Positions 1 to 6,342 of a stretch of DNA of 11,114 bases are shown here, piece after piece (position 1 is the first letter of the stretch; each line of letters opens with the position of its first letter). Source of the stretch: JAEUNX01 sp034004685 (GTDB taxonomy: Bacteria > Pseudomonadota > Gammaproteobacteria > Burkholderiales > Rhodocyclaceae); NCBI GenBank assembly GCA_034004685.1, contig JAVEWG010000066.1, forward strand, positions 1 to 11,114, in the 5' to 3' direction. The notes beneath the pieces are model-generated. The model searched no databases. It was given only the letters and a program-made list of their open reading frames with translations, and was not told the DNA's origin. The translations under genes were made by a program, and so were the position numbers.

Positions 1-1
1 C

Positions 2-70
2 AAATACACCGAGGGTCAGGCGCATCAGGCAAGGCTCCGTGCCGATACGGTCCTTGCGAAGCTCTATTGA
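2..70 (+). CDS. Possible 3' end of an upstream gene (partial)
   Basis: Frame 2 is open from the window edge to a TGA at 68-70 and reads KYTEGQAHQARLRADTVLAKLY. The composition (charged and alanine/leucine-rich, fairly GC-rich third positions) looks like the helical tail of a soluble protein. The next gene on the same strand begins about 100 nt later, with a palindrome and leader in between, so this would be the last gene of a preceding unit. Only 22 codons are visible and I cannot assign a family. It could also be a chance open stretch. Confidence 0.4.
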   Translation, partial: KYTEGQAHQARLRADTVLAKLY

Positions 71-76
71 GTTGAA

Positions 77-88
77 ATAGTATACTAT
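77..88. promoter_or_regulatory. 12-bp perfect palindrome, putative operator / -10 region
   Basis: ATAGTATACTAT is a perfect palindrome containing TATACT, a good -10 hexamer, about 90 nt before the first operon gene. No convincing -35 lies 16-18 nt upstream (TTGCGA at 54-59 leaves a 21-nt spacer), which would suit an activated or repressed promoter. A 10/12 match occurs at 6087-6098 over the -10 of the flavoprotein hydroxylase promoter. The operator role is inferred from the repeat and its position. Confidence 0.45.
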
Positions 89-104
89 AAGTTTCCGCAG
101 GGTC

Positions 105-122
105 GAGGTACCTCCGCGAGGT
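105..122 (+). promoter_or_regulatory. Leader stem-loop upstream of the operon
   Basis: GAGGTACCTC (105-114) is a perfect palindrome. Its right half ACCTC (110-114) can instead pair with GAGGT (118-122) across a 3-nt loop, giving two mutually exclusive small structures in the presumed 5' leader. No riboswitch family is recognised, and the structure may be incidental. Confidence 0.22.
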
Positions 123-173
123 GGAGGTCTTGTCCATAGATTCGCGACGTTTTTTCGGTGAAGGAATGATGTG

Positions 174-1172
174 ATGGCAGACAAATTTACGGCGGTGGTC
201 ATCGAGGATGTGGAAGGGAAGGCCAAAACATCCTTCAAGCAGCTCTCCCTGGCTGATCTCCCGGATAACGACGTACTGGTTGAAGTGGCCTATTCGGGAC
301 TCAACTACAAGGATGGCCTGGCCCTGTCGGGCAACAAGAACAAGGTGGCCCGCAAGCTCCCCATGGTGGGGGGCATCGACATTGCCGGCACCGTGGTGGA
401 ATCCCGTTCCGAAGCCTGGAAGCCGGGCGACAAGGTCGTGGTGAATGGCTGGGGAATGTCCGAGTCCCAGTGGGGTGGCTACACCCGCTACCAGCGCGTC
501 AAATCCGAGTGGCTGGTGCGCCTGCCGGATGCGTTTACGCTGGAGCAGGCCATGGCCATCGGCACCGCTGGCTACACTGCCGCCCTGTGCGTGGAGGCCC
601 TGGAAAACTGGGGTGCCATCAAGCCGGGCCAGGGTGAAGTGCTGGTCACCGGCGCCGCCGGCGGAGTGGGCTCGGTGGCCATCGCCTTGCTGGCGGCCCG
701 GGGCTACAACGTGACCGCTTCCACCGGTCGCCCGGAAACCCACGAGTACCTCAAGCACCTGGGCGCCAGTGCCTTCATCGACCGCAAGACCCTGGAAGAG
801 AAGGGCGGCCCGATGCAGAAGGAACGCTGGTCCGGCGCCGTGGATTCGGTGGGGGGCGTCACCCTGGCCAACGTGCTGGCCCAGACCGTCTATGGCGGTG
901 CCGTGGCGGCCTGCGGCCTGGCCGGCGGCGCCGATCTGCCGGCCACGGTACTGCCCCATATCCTGCGGGGCGTAACCCTGCTGGGCATCGATTCCGTGAT
1001 GGCCCCCCTGGCCAAGCGGCAGGTGGCCTGGGCTCGCCTGGCCCGGGATCTGGACCAGGCCAAGCTGGCCGAAATGACCACCGTCGAACCCATGTCGAAA
1101 CTGCCCGAACTGGCCGCGACCATTCTTGCCGGGCAAACCCGCGGCCGGGTGGTGATCGACGTGACGCGCTAA
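174..1172 (+). CDS. YhdH/AcuI-type NADPH-dependent acyl-CoA (acrylyl-CoA-like) reductase, MDR superfamily
   Basis: A cytosolic medium-chain dehydrogenase/reductase without zinc ligands. Characterised AcuI and YhdH reduce acryloyl-CoA to propionyl-CoA with NADPH. The 332 residues match the family's usual length of about 325-330. The N-terminal GroES-like domain carries NYKDGLA at 44-50 and GGIDIAGTV at 66-74. The Rossmann motif VTGAAGGVGSVA lies at 158-169, followed by TASTGR at 181-186, typical of NADPH-using members. I chose ATG 174 because AAGGA at 161-165 sits 8 nt away; an in-frame GTG at 171 would add one residue. It is the first gene of the five-gene operon, 13 nt before the crotonase-fold gene. 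In this setting it more likely reduces an enoyl-CoA intermediate of the pathway than acryloyl-CoA itself; that is inference. Family confidence is high, substrate confidence low. Confidence 0.9.
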   Translation: MADKFTAVVIEDVEGKAKTSFKQLSLADLPDNDVLVEVAYSGLNYKDGLALSGNKNKVARKLPMVGGIDIAGTVVESRSEAWKPGDKVVVNGWGMSESQWGGYTRYQRVKSEWLVRLPDAFTLEQAMAIGTAGYTAALCVEALENWGAIKPGQGEVLVTGAAGGVGSVAIALLAARGYNVTASTGRPETHEYLKHLGASAFIDRKTLEEKGGPMQKERWSGAVDSVGGVTLANVLAQTVYGGAVAACGLAGGADLPATVLPHILRGVTLLGIDSVMAPLAKRQVAWARLARDLDQAKLAEMTTVEPMSKLPELAATILAGQTRGRVVIDVTR

Positions 1173-1185
1173 GGGAAGGTCGGAA

Positions 1186-2016
1186 ATGTCCAAAGTTGAA
1201 TCCGCGGCAGAGAGTCCGATCCTGACCTCCCTTGAGGGGGGCATCTATCGCATTACCCTGAACCGCCCCGACGCCGCCAATGCCATTACCCCGGATCAGC
1301 GGGAGGCCCTCATCGAGCTGCTCGCCAAGGCCGACCGGGATCCGGAAGTGCGTGTTGTGCTGATCGCCGCCAACGGCAAGCATTTCTGTTCCGGCGCCGA
1401 CGTGCGCGGACTGACCCGGGCCACCGGGCCCGATGGCAAGCCGCTCCCGCCCCGGGCCGGCGAAGGGATGCTCAAGCTGCTGCACGGCGCCCCCCGCCTG
1501 ATCCCCGCCCTGGTGGAATGCGGCAAGCCCATCGTCTGCGCGGTGCAGGGCACGGCCTCGGGCCTGGGCGCTCACATCGCCTATGCCGCCGACCTGGTCA
1601 TCGCCGCCGAGACGGCGGTCTTCGTCGAATCTTTCGTGCCCCGGGGCATGACGGTAGATGCGGGTGGCGCCTGGCTGCTGCCGCGCCGGGTGAGCCTGCA
1701 GAAGGCCAAGGAGCTGATTTTCCTCGGCGACAAGTTGCCGGCGCCCGAAGCCAAGGCGTTGGGGCTGGTGAATTGGGTGGTGGCGGAGGACCAGCTGGCC
1801 GTTGAGGCCGAGAAGATCGCCATGCGCCTGGCCCAGGCGCCGACCCTGGCCATCTCCCTCTCCAAGCGTCAGCTCAATCGCGCCCACGAGAAGGATCTGC
1901 ATGGTTGTCTTCTGGACGAGGCCATCGCCCAGGAGATCTGTTCGATGTCGTTCGACGCCAAGGAAGGCGTGGCGTCGTTCATGGAGCGGCGCGAGCCGCA
2001 ATTCAAGGGGTATTGA
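1186..2016 (+). CDS. Enoyl-CoA hydratase/isomerase (crotonase) family protein
   Basis: A 276-residue CoA-thioester enzyme of the crotonase fold. The oxyanion-hole strands are visible as FCSGAD at 67-72 and GTASGLGAH at 122-130. By hand alignment to rat mitochondrial hydratase, the two catalytic glutamates are absent: His130 stands at the Glu144 position and Phe150 at the Glu164 position. An Asp is present at 158 in DAGGAWLLPRR. A catalytic acid in this DxGG loop is known from PaaG-type isomerases and some crotonase-fold hydrolases and dehalogenases, so isomerase or hydrolase activity is as likely as hydration. The start has a purine-rich GGAAGGTCGGAA just upstream. It follows the reductase by 13 nt and ends 1 nt before the DUF35 gene, suggesting translational coupling. 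Confidence 0.9.
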   Translation: MSKVESAAESPILTSLEGGIYRITLNRPDAANAITPDQREALIELLAKADRDPEVRVVLIAANGKHFCSGADVRGLTRATGPDGKPLPPRAGEGMLKLLHGAPRLIPALVECGKPIVCAVQGTASGLGAHIAYAADLVIAAETAVFVESFVPRGMTVDAGGAWLLPRRVSLQKAKELIFLGDKLPAPEAKALGLVNWVVAEDQLAVEAEKIAMRLAQAPTLAISLSKRQLNRAHEKDLHGCLLDEAIAQEICSMSFDAKEGVASFMERREPQFKGY

Positions 2017-2017
2017 T

Positions 2018-2443
2018 ATGACTGCACCCGCTGTAACCAAGGGCCCCCGTTTCGACCTGCCCGTCATCGACGAAGAAACCCGGCCGTTCTGGGATGCCGC
2101 CCGCGCAGGGCGGTTGATGATTGGCCAATGCAATAGCTGCGGCAAACCCCACTACTACCCGCGTCCTTTCTGCCCTCATTGCTGGAGCGAGGACGTGGTG
2201 CTCAAGGAGGCCAGCGGCCGCGGCACCGTGTACACCTATTCCACCATCTTCACCAACGACATGCCGCCCTTCAACGAGCGCCTGCCCTATGTGGCCGCCA
2301 TGGTGGATCTGGAGGAAGGCGTCCGCATGTCCACCAATATCATCGATTGCGATCCGGCCGATCTCAAGATCGGGATGCAGGTGAGCGTTGCCTACCGCGA
2401 AGTCACTCCGGAACTGAGCATTCCGGTGTTCCGGCCGGCCTGA
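2018..2443 (+). CDS. DUF35 zinc-ribbon/OB-fold protein, acyl-CoA-associated
   Basis: A 141-residue protein with an N-terminal helix rich in charged residues, a rubredoxin-like zinc ribbon (Cys38, Cys41, Cys52, Cys55 in CNSCG and CPHC) and a C-terminal OB-fold containing GTVYTYSTI near residues 69-77. DUF35 proteins bind thiolase-like partners; ChsH2 of mycobacterial steroid side-chain degradation uses such a domain to recruit the aldolase Ltp2. Here the domain is a stand-alone gene next to MaoC-like and thiolase-like genes, so a complex with the 2937-4082 product is the natural prediction. The start at 2018 lies 1 nt after the previous stop, with AAGGGG at 2005-2010 as ribosome site. The frame stays open upstream to 1802, but the family N terminus fits the ATG at 2018. 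It is unlikely to be catalytic alone. Confidence 0.9.
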   Translation: MTAPAVTKGPRFDLPVIDEETRPFWDAARAGRLMIGQCNSCGKPHYYPRPFCPHCWSEDVVLKEASGRGTVYTYSTIFTNDMPPFNERLPYVAAMVDLEEGVRMSTNIIDCDPADLKIGMQVSVAYREVTPELSIPVFRPA

Positions 2444-2456
2444 CAGGAGTCCGTTC

Positions 2457-2912
2457 ATGACCGTCGTACTATCCGGCGTTGAAGGTATTCGCAGCCATAT
2501 CGGTCAGCACCTGGGCTATGGTGAATACTTGGAAGTCACCCAGGAGCGCATCAACCAGTTCGCCGAAGCCACCGGGGATCATCAGTGGATCCACGTGGAT
2601 GTGGAGCGTGCAAAGACCGGCCCCTACGGCAAGACCATCGCCCACGGATTGCTGACCCTTTCCATGATTGGTGCCCTGAACAGGGGGATCTTCAAGTTCG
2701 AGGGCTTCAAGATGGGGGTGAACTACGGTTACGAGAAGATCCGTTTCCCCTCCCCCGTGCCGGTGGGTTCGAAGATCCGCCTGGGGGCCAAGATCGTTTC
2801 CGCCGAAGACATTCCCAACGGGATCCAGACCATCATGGAATTCACCATCGAGGCCGAAGGCGCAGCCAAGCCGGCGTGCATCGCGCAAATGATTTTCCGC
2901 CATGTGCTTTGA
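2457..2912 (+). CDS. MaoC-like (R)-specific enoyl-CoA hydratase, hot-dog fold
   Basis: A 151-residue single hot-dog domain. The hydratase-2 signature is intact: FAEATGDHQWIHVD at 35-48 with Asp41 and His46 in the D-x4-H spacing of the catalytic dyad of (R)-hydratases, then GPYGKTIAHGLLTLSM at 55-70. The length matches NodN/MaoC single-domain enzymes. The reaction expected from the family is hydration of a trans-2-enoyl-CoA to a 3-hydroxyacyl-CoA. CAGGAG lies before the ATG, 13 nt after the DUF35 stop. In actinobacterial ChsH1-ChsH2 a MaoC-like subunit and a DUF35 domain form one hydratase complex feeding an Ltp2-type aldolase; the order DUF35, MaoC, thiolase-like here is reminiscent of that. 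Substrate unknown. Confidence 0.9.
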   Translation: MTVVLSGVEGIRSHIGQHLGYGEYLEVTQERINQFAEATGDHQWIHVDVERAKTGPYGKTIAHGLLTLSMIGALNRGIFKFEGFKMGVNYGYEKIRFPSPVPVGSKIRLGAKIVSAEDIPNGIQTIMEFTIEAEGAAKPACIAQMIFRHVL

Positions 2913-2936
2913 GCACAGCCTAAGGAGGTATGCAAT

Positions 2937-4082
2937 ATGAGTCGGCGTGTTGTGATTGCCGGTGTGGCGCTGTCCGATGTGGGTCGCGTCGATAACATGG
3001 GGCCCTTTGCGCTGCATGCCCAGGCCGCCCGCCGGGCGCTGGCTGATGCTGGGCTCAAGCCGTCGGATATTGATGGATTCTGTTCCGCTGGCATGGGGGC
3101 GCTGCAACCGATCGAGATCGCCGAGTATCTGGGGATCCGTCCGCGCTGGATGGATTCCACCAGTCCCGGCGGCGCTTGCTGGGAGGTCATGGCGGCTCAT
3201 GCGGCGGACGCTATCGCCATGGGCCACGCCGAGTGCGTGCTGCTCGCCTACGGCTCCACCGCCCGGGCCGACATCAAGAAGAAGCTGCGGGGCGCCGGCC
3301 TGGACTGGGGTTCCCGGGGCGCCCTGTCCTTCGAGGTGCCTTTCGGCCATACCCTGATTTCCAAGTACGCCATGGCGGCCCGCCGCCACATGCACCAGTA
3401 CGGAACCACCATCGAGCAGCTGGCGGAGGTGGCCGTGTCGGCCCGGGCCAACGCGGCCCTCAACCCGGAAGCCTTCTACCGGGATCCCATCACCATCGAC
3501 GAGGTGCTGTCGGGCCCGATGCTGGCCGATCCCTTCACCAAGCTCCATTGCTGCATCCGCTCAGACGGCGGCTGCGCGGTGGTGATGGTGCCCGAGGACC
3601 GCATCTGCGACCTGCCCAAGCCGCCGGTCTGGGTGCTGGGCACCGGCGAATTCGGTTCCCATGTGAGCATGAGCCAGTGGGACGATTTCACCGTTTCCCC
3701 GGCAGCAGTGTCCGGCCGTCTGGCTTTCGAACGAGCCGGCATCAAGCCTTCGGAAATCGACGTGGCCCAGGTGTACGACGCCTTCACCTACATGCTGCTG
3801 GTATCCCTGGAGGATCTGGGTTTCTGCCCGAAGGGGGAGGGCGGCCGTTTCGTGGAGAACGGGCGTCTGCGTATCGGCGGCGAGCTGCCCACCAACACCG
3901 ACGGTGGCGGCCTCTCCGCCTGCCATCCCGGCTTGCGGGGCATGTTCCTGATCGTTGAAGCCGTCAAGCAGTTGCGTGGCGAGTGCGGTGAGCGTCAGGT
4001 CAACGACGCCAAGCTGGCCTGCGTCAGCGGCTCCGGCGGCTGGTTCTGCTCCAGTGGCACCATGATCCTGGGCCGGGATTGA
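2937..4082 (+). CDS. Thiolase-superfamily protein (SCP2-thiolase / lipid-transfer Ltp-like; thiolase or retro-aldolase)
   Basis: A 381-residue protein of the SCP-x/lipid-transfer thiolase branch. The N-terminal half has VVIAGVALSDVG at 5-16 and GLKPSDIDGF at 39-48. The C-terminal half has the repeat-related GIKPSEIDVAQVYDAFTY (258-275), GGLSACHPGLRG (324-335) with His330, and CVSGSGGW (362-369) with Cys362. A Cys is present at 81 in SPGGACWEV, but by eye it does not fall where the nucleophilic Cys of classical thiolases sits. The DAFTY tyrosines are in the region where Ltp2-type aldolases place a catalytic Tyr. I therefore cannot choose between thiolysis and retro-aldol cleavage. A perfect TAAGGAGGT at 2921-2929, 7 nt before the ATG, is the strongest ribosome site in the operon. 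It is the last gene, 24 nt after the MaoC-like gene, and is followed by hairpins. The DUF35 protein is its likely partner. Confidence 0.88.
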   Translation: MSRRVVIAGVALSDVGRVDNMGPFALHAQAARRALADAGLKPSDIDGFCSAGMGALQPIEIAEYLGIRPRWMDSTSPGGACWEVMAAHAADAIAMGHAECVLLAYGSTARADIKKKLRGAGLDWGSRGALSFEVPFGHTLISKYAMAARRHMHQYGTTIEQLAEVAVSARANAALNPEAFYRDPITIDEVLSGPMLADPFTKLHCCIRSDGGCAVVMVPEDRICDLPKPPVWVLGTGEFGSHVSMSQWDDFTVSPAAVSGRLAFERAGIKPSEIDVAQVYDAFTYMLLVSLEDLGFCPKGEGGRFVENGRLRIGGELPTNTDGGGLSACHPGLRGMFLIVEAVKQLRGECGERQVNDAKLACVSGSGGWFCSSGTMILGRD

Positions 4083-4090
4083 CAGGGATC

Positions 4091-4111
4091 GGGCTGCGCC
4101 AGCCGCAGCCC
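4091..4111. repeat. 8-bp hairpin just after the thiolase-like gene
   Basis: GGGCTGCG (4091-4098) pairs perfectly with CGCAGCCC (4104-4111) across a 5-nt loop, 8 nt after the stop. No T tract follows, so it is not a classical intrinsic terminator alone. It may protect the mRNA 3' end or cooperate with the next hairpin. Confidence 0.45.
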
Positions 4112-4124
4112 GGGCTCCATCCCG

Positions 4125-4178
4125 TCGCCGCATCCGTCAGGGCCTTCCGGCTTTGGCCGATGCGGCGATTTGCTTTTT
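4125..4178 (+). terminator. Putative Rho-independent terminator of the five-gene operon
   Basis: TCGCCGCATC (4125-4134) pairs perfectly with GATGCGGCGA (4159-4168). The 24-nt loop contains GGCC at 4141-4144 and 4155-4158 that can extend the pairing. The stem is followed by TTTGCTTTTT on the plus strand. The long loop is unusual, but the stem plus T-rich tail fits intrinsic termination. Confidence 0.6.
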
Positions 4179-4237
4179 CGCACGGCGAGCAGGGTTGGCC
4201 CAGCCCCGGGATGCCGTTTCACGGCGCACCAGAAGGA

Positions 4238-4298
4238 CAAGGGGCATTCAGTTCTCCAGGCTGGTATCCGCACTGGCCGTGAACCTGAATGCCCCTTG
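4238..4298. repeat. Long inverted repeat (17 bp, one bulge) in the convergent spacer
   Basis: CAAGGGGCATTCAGTTC (4238-4254) is the reverse complement of 4281-4298 except for one extra C at 4284; 14 pairs are contiguous. The spacer is 26 nt. The arms are more extensive than a typical terminator stem and no T tract follows on either strand. It might be a small palindromic element, a transcript-end structure, or the remnant of a miniature element. No coding frame here looks real. Confidence 0.6.
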
Positions 4299-4307
4299 GC
4301 GGTGGCT

Positions 4308-4345
4308 GGGCTCAGCAAGGCCTGCCACTGGGATCTGCTGAGCCC
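4308..4345 (-). terminator. 10-bp hairpin immediately after the flavoprotein hydroxylase stop
   Basis: GGGCTCAGCA (4308-4317) pairs perfectly with TGCTGAGCCC (4336-4345) across 18 nt and lies 3 nt beyond the hydroxylase stop on the minus strand. There is no U-rich tail in that direction, so the terminator call rests on position and stem strength only. Confidence 0.4.
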
Positions 4346-4348
4346 TTA

Positions 4349-5965
4349 TTACGCGCCGCGAACCCTGTCGATCAGGCCCGGGATATTGCCTGGCAGGTAA
4401 TTGCTGCGCCAGGCCACCATGCCGTCGGGCCGCACCAGTACCAGCTTGCGGTCGTAAAGGGCGGCGATTTCGGGTTGATCGATGGTGTGTACCGTGAAGG
4501 GCATCCTGACCTTCCGGGCGGCTTCCTCCAAGGGGCCGGTGTCGGGGCCATCGGAGCCAAAGCGAAGCAGTACGAAGCCCCGTCCGAACAGATCAAGGAT
4601 CGAGCGGCCGTCGGCGAGCCAGGCGTGGGGCGCCCGATGGCCGGGGCGGGAGGTGGGGTAGTAGAAGATCGGGTGATCCAGGGGTTCCGGCGTGCCGTCA
4701 GGAGCGATGACTGGCGAGCCTTCGTAGCGATAACCCATGCCGATGCCCTGGGAGAACCATTCCTGATGGAGGGCGATCCCCAGGTGGTTGCCAATGTTGC
4801 GGCGGGCTGCTTCACCCTCGGGGCCATCCTTCTCCACGTTGGCCATGCCGCTGCCGACCCAGGCCTTGTAGTTCTGGGTGGAGTTGGAGAAGTTGCGCAG
4901 GGCCACCGGGCGGCGCTCGGTAGAGTAGGCCTCCAGGAGGCCTTCGCCGCCCCAGCCGTTGACCATCGCGTTGAGAACCCAGCTGGCGCCGGTGGCGTCG
5001 CCAATGCCGGTATTCAAGCCGTGGCCGCCGGTAGGGGAGGTGGTGTGGGTGGTGTCGCCCGCCAGCAGCACCCGGCCGACCCGGTAGGTTTCGGCGAGGC
5101 ACTGGGCCCGGCGCCAGGGCACCAGACGGAGGACTTCATAGGGCACATCCCTGCCCAAGGCCCGCTGGATGACTGGGTTGATATCGTAGGTTTCCGGGTT
5201 GAGGGCCTCTTCGGACCCCACCACGGTAAAGCGCCAGATATCGATGCCGTCCACCATGGTCATGTTGGCCCAGGTGCCATTGGGGCCGATGAACATGAAG
5301 CGCTCGACCTTGCCGTGGGGATGGTGCTTCTCGAGGCCGGGAATGCGCACCATCGCGCTGAGGGAGAAGTCCATCTGGGCGATCACCGGGAAGGGCACCC
5401 CCAGTTGTTTGCGCACGCTGCTGCCTGCACCGTCGCAACCCACCAGGTACTGGGAGCGCACGATGATCTTCTCGCCGGTGGTCACGTCAGTGAGGGTCGA
5501 GGTGACTCCCGTGGAATCCTGGACGAAGCTCTCGAAGCGGGTGTTGTAGTGCAGCTTGCCGTGCTTGCTGGCCTTGACCGCATCGGCCAGGATCGGATCG
5601 AACAGGTGCTGGCCGCACCGGCGCAGCATCTCCGGCCCCACCAGGGGCACCCCGCGATCATTGGTGGAGGGCACCGGGGAACGGCCGATCAGGGGGCCAT
5701 TGATGCTGCCGGCGATATAGATGTTGTCCCGGGGGTAGTCGTCGGGAAAGCAGGCCGCGATCTTGTCCACCAGGCCCCAGCGGCGGCAGAACTCCAGGGT
5801 GCGCTCATTCTCGGTGCCCGCCTTGGCGAGCATCACCAGCGCGGTGCCCGCATCCTGTTCGACCACCAGGGAATCGGTCCCCATGAAATTCAGATCAAGC
5901 GCTAGCGCCAAGCCCACCGGGCCGCCCCCGGCGATCAGAACCGGCGTTTCAATCGTAGCAACCAT
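4349..5965 (-). CDS. Class A FAD-dependent aromatic hydroxylase (MhpA/TfdB-like flavoprotein monooxygenase)
   Basis: A 538-residue flavoprotein of the para-hydroxybenzoate hydroxylase fold, which hydroxylates phenolic or related rings with NAD(P)H and O2. Three fingerprints are intact: GGGPVG at 13-18 (Rossmann GxGxxG), GCDGAGS at 176-182 (DG motif) and VLLAGDTTHTTSPTGGHGLN at 299-318 (GD motif). The C-terminal part carries RPGHRAPHAWL at 450-460 and VRPDGMVAWR at 511-520, typical of the thioredoxin-like tail of PheA/MhpA/TfdB relatives. GGAG lies a few nt before the ATG. It is transcribed alone, converges on the CoA operon and diverges from the VOC gene. Its promoter carries a near copy of the palindrome found before the CoA operon, so joint regulation is plausible. 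The preferred substrate cannot be read from the sequence. Confidence 0.9.
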   Translation of the reverse strand: MVATIETPVLIAGGGPVGLALALDLNFMGTDSLVVEQDAGTALVMLAKAGTENERTLEFCRRWGLVDKIAACFPDDYPRDNIYIAGSINGPLIGRSPVPSTNDRGVPLVGPEMLRRCGQHLFDPILADAVKASKHGKLHYNTRFESFVQDSTGVTSTLTDVTTGEKIIVRSQYLVGCDGAGSSVRKQLGVPFPVIAQMDFSLSAMVRIPGLEKHHPHGKVERFMFIGPNGTWANMTMVDGIDIWRFTVVGSEEALNPETYDINPVIQRALGRDVPYEVLRLVPWRRAQCLAETYRVGRVLLAGDTTHTTSPTGGHGLNTGIGDATGASWVLNAMVNGWGGEGLLEAYSTERRPVALRNFSNSTQNYKAWVGSGMANVEKDGPEGEAARRNIGNHLGIALHQEWFSQGIGMGYRYEGSPVIAPDGTPEPLDHPIFYYPTSRPGHRAPHAWLADGRSILDLFGRGFVLLRFGSDGPDTGPLEEAARKVRMPFTVHTIDQPEIAALYDRKLVLVRPDGMVAWRSNYLPGNIPGLIDRVRGA

Positions 5966-6086
5966 AATTTCTCCATCTCCTCGTTGAACTGGCGGCGCTG
6001 AGGGCGGGGCGCTGGTCCCACTGCGAACTCAGTGCCGCAGCACCTTGTTGGGTGTTGGTACGAGCCTATTGAAGCAACATCCGAAA

Positions 6087-6098
6087 ATAGTGTACTCT
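6087..6098. promoter_or_regulatory. Second copy of the operon palindrome, putative shared operator
   Basis: ATAGTGTACTCT matches the perfect palindrome at 77-88 at 10 of 12 positions, and the flanks agree too (AAATAG on the left of both). Read in gene direction, both sites run TTGAA, then AGTAYACTAT, then TTTC. It overlaps the -10 of the hydroxylase promoter, where a repressor would block transcription. The cognate regulator is not in the window. Confidence 0.45.
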
Positions 6099-6117
6099 TC
6101 AACAATGCGTAATTCAA
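6089..6117 (-). promoter_or_regulatory. Sigma-70-like promoter of the flavoprotein hydroxylase
   Basis: On the minus strand, TTGAAT (6117-6112) and TACACT (6094-6089) are separated by exactly 17 nt. Both match 4 of 6 consensus bases. The predicted start near 6082 gives a leader of about 115 nt. Confidence 0.5.
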
Positions 6118-6342
6118 GTGCGGATGGTTTAACTTGTTCGGCTAAACTGAATAGGTGAATGCGCTTGACCGATCCGGTCTGAAGGGCTGCAAGCCATCAC
6201 CACTGCGGGTGCGCGTCCCCCTCTGGCGCCTGGGCCAGGGGACGAGCGTTTTGGCGTGGGATGGTTCGCTGCAGCCTGGTGAGAAGAGCGCCGCCCCGAG
6301 AGCTTTGTCAGTCAGGATCAACACAAAATTGGAGGATCACCA

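Larger units (their letters stand above)
5966..6342. other. Divergent intergenic region between hydroxylase and VOC genes
   Basis: This 377-nt spacer has no convincing coding frame. It holds the hydroxylase promoter and palindrome (6087-6117), an inverted repeat TTGAAG (6069-6074) / CTTCAA (6097-6102) around that promoter, a 13-nt inverted repeat GACCGATCCGGTC (6167-6179), and a stem GTCCCC (6215-6220) / GGGGAC (6238-6243). TTGACC at 6165-6170 could be a -35 for the VOC gene, but no good -10 follows 17 nt later. The VOC leader would then be about 140 nt long. Confidence 0.55.

Noticed and set aside
859..2145. A 428-codon minus-strand open frame across the reductase and crotonase genes
   Set aside because: It is a shadow of two well-supported plus-strand genes; the sequence is Arg/Pro/Gly-rich with no domain character.
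4289..5905. A 538-codon plus-strand open frame opposite the hydroxylase
   Set aside because: It is antisense to a protein with all class A hydroxylase motifs, its translation is low-complexity Gly/Ala/His-rich without recognisable domains, and it arises from high GC at third positions.
6250..6275. Possible sigma-54 promoter (TTGGCGTGGG...TTCGC)
   Set aside because: The GG-to-GC spacing is 13 nt rather than the required 10, so it does not fit the -24/-12 pattern.
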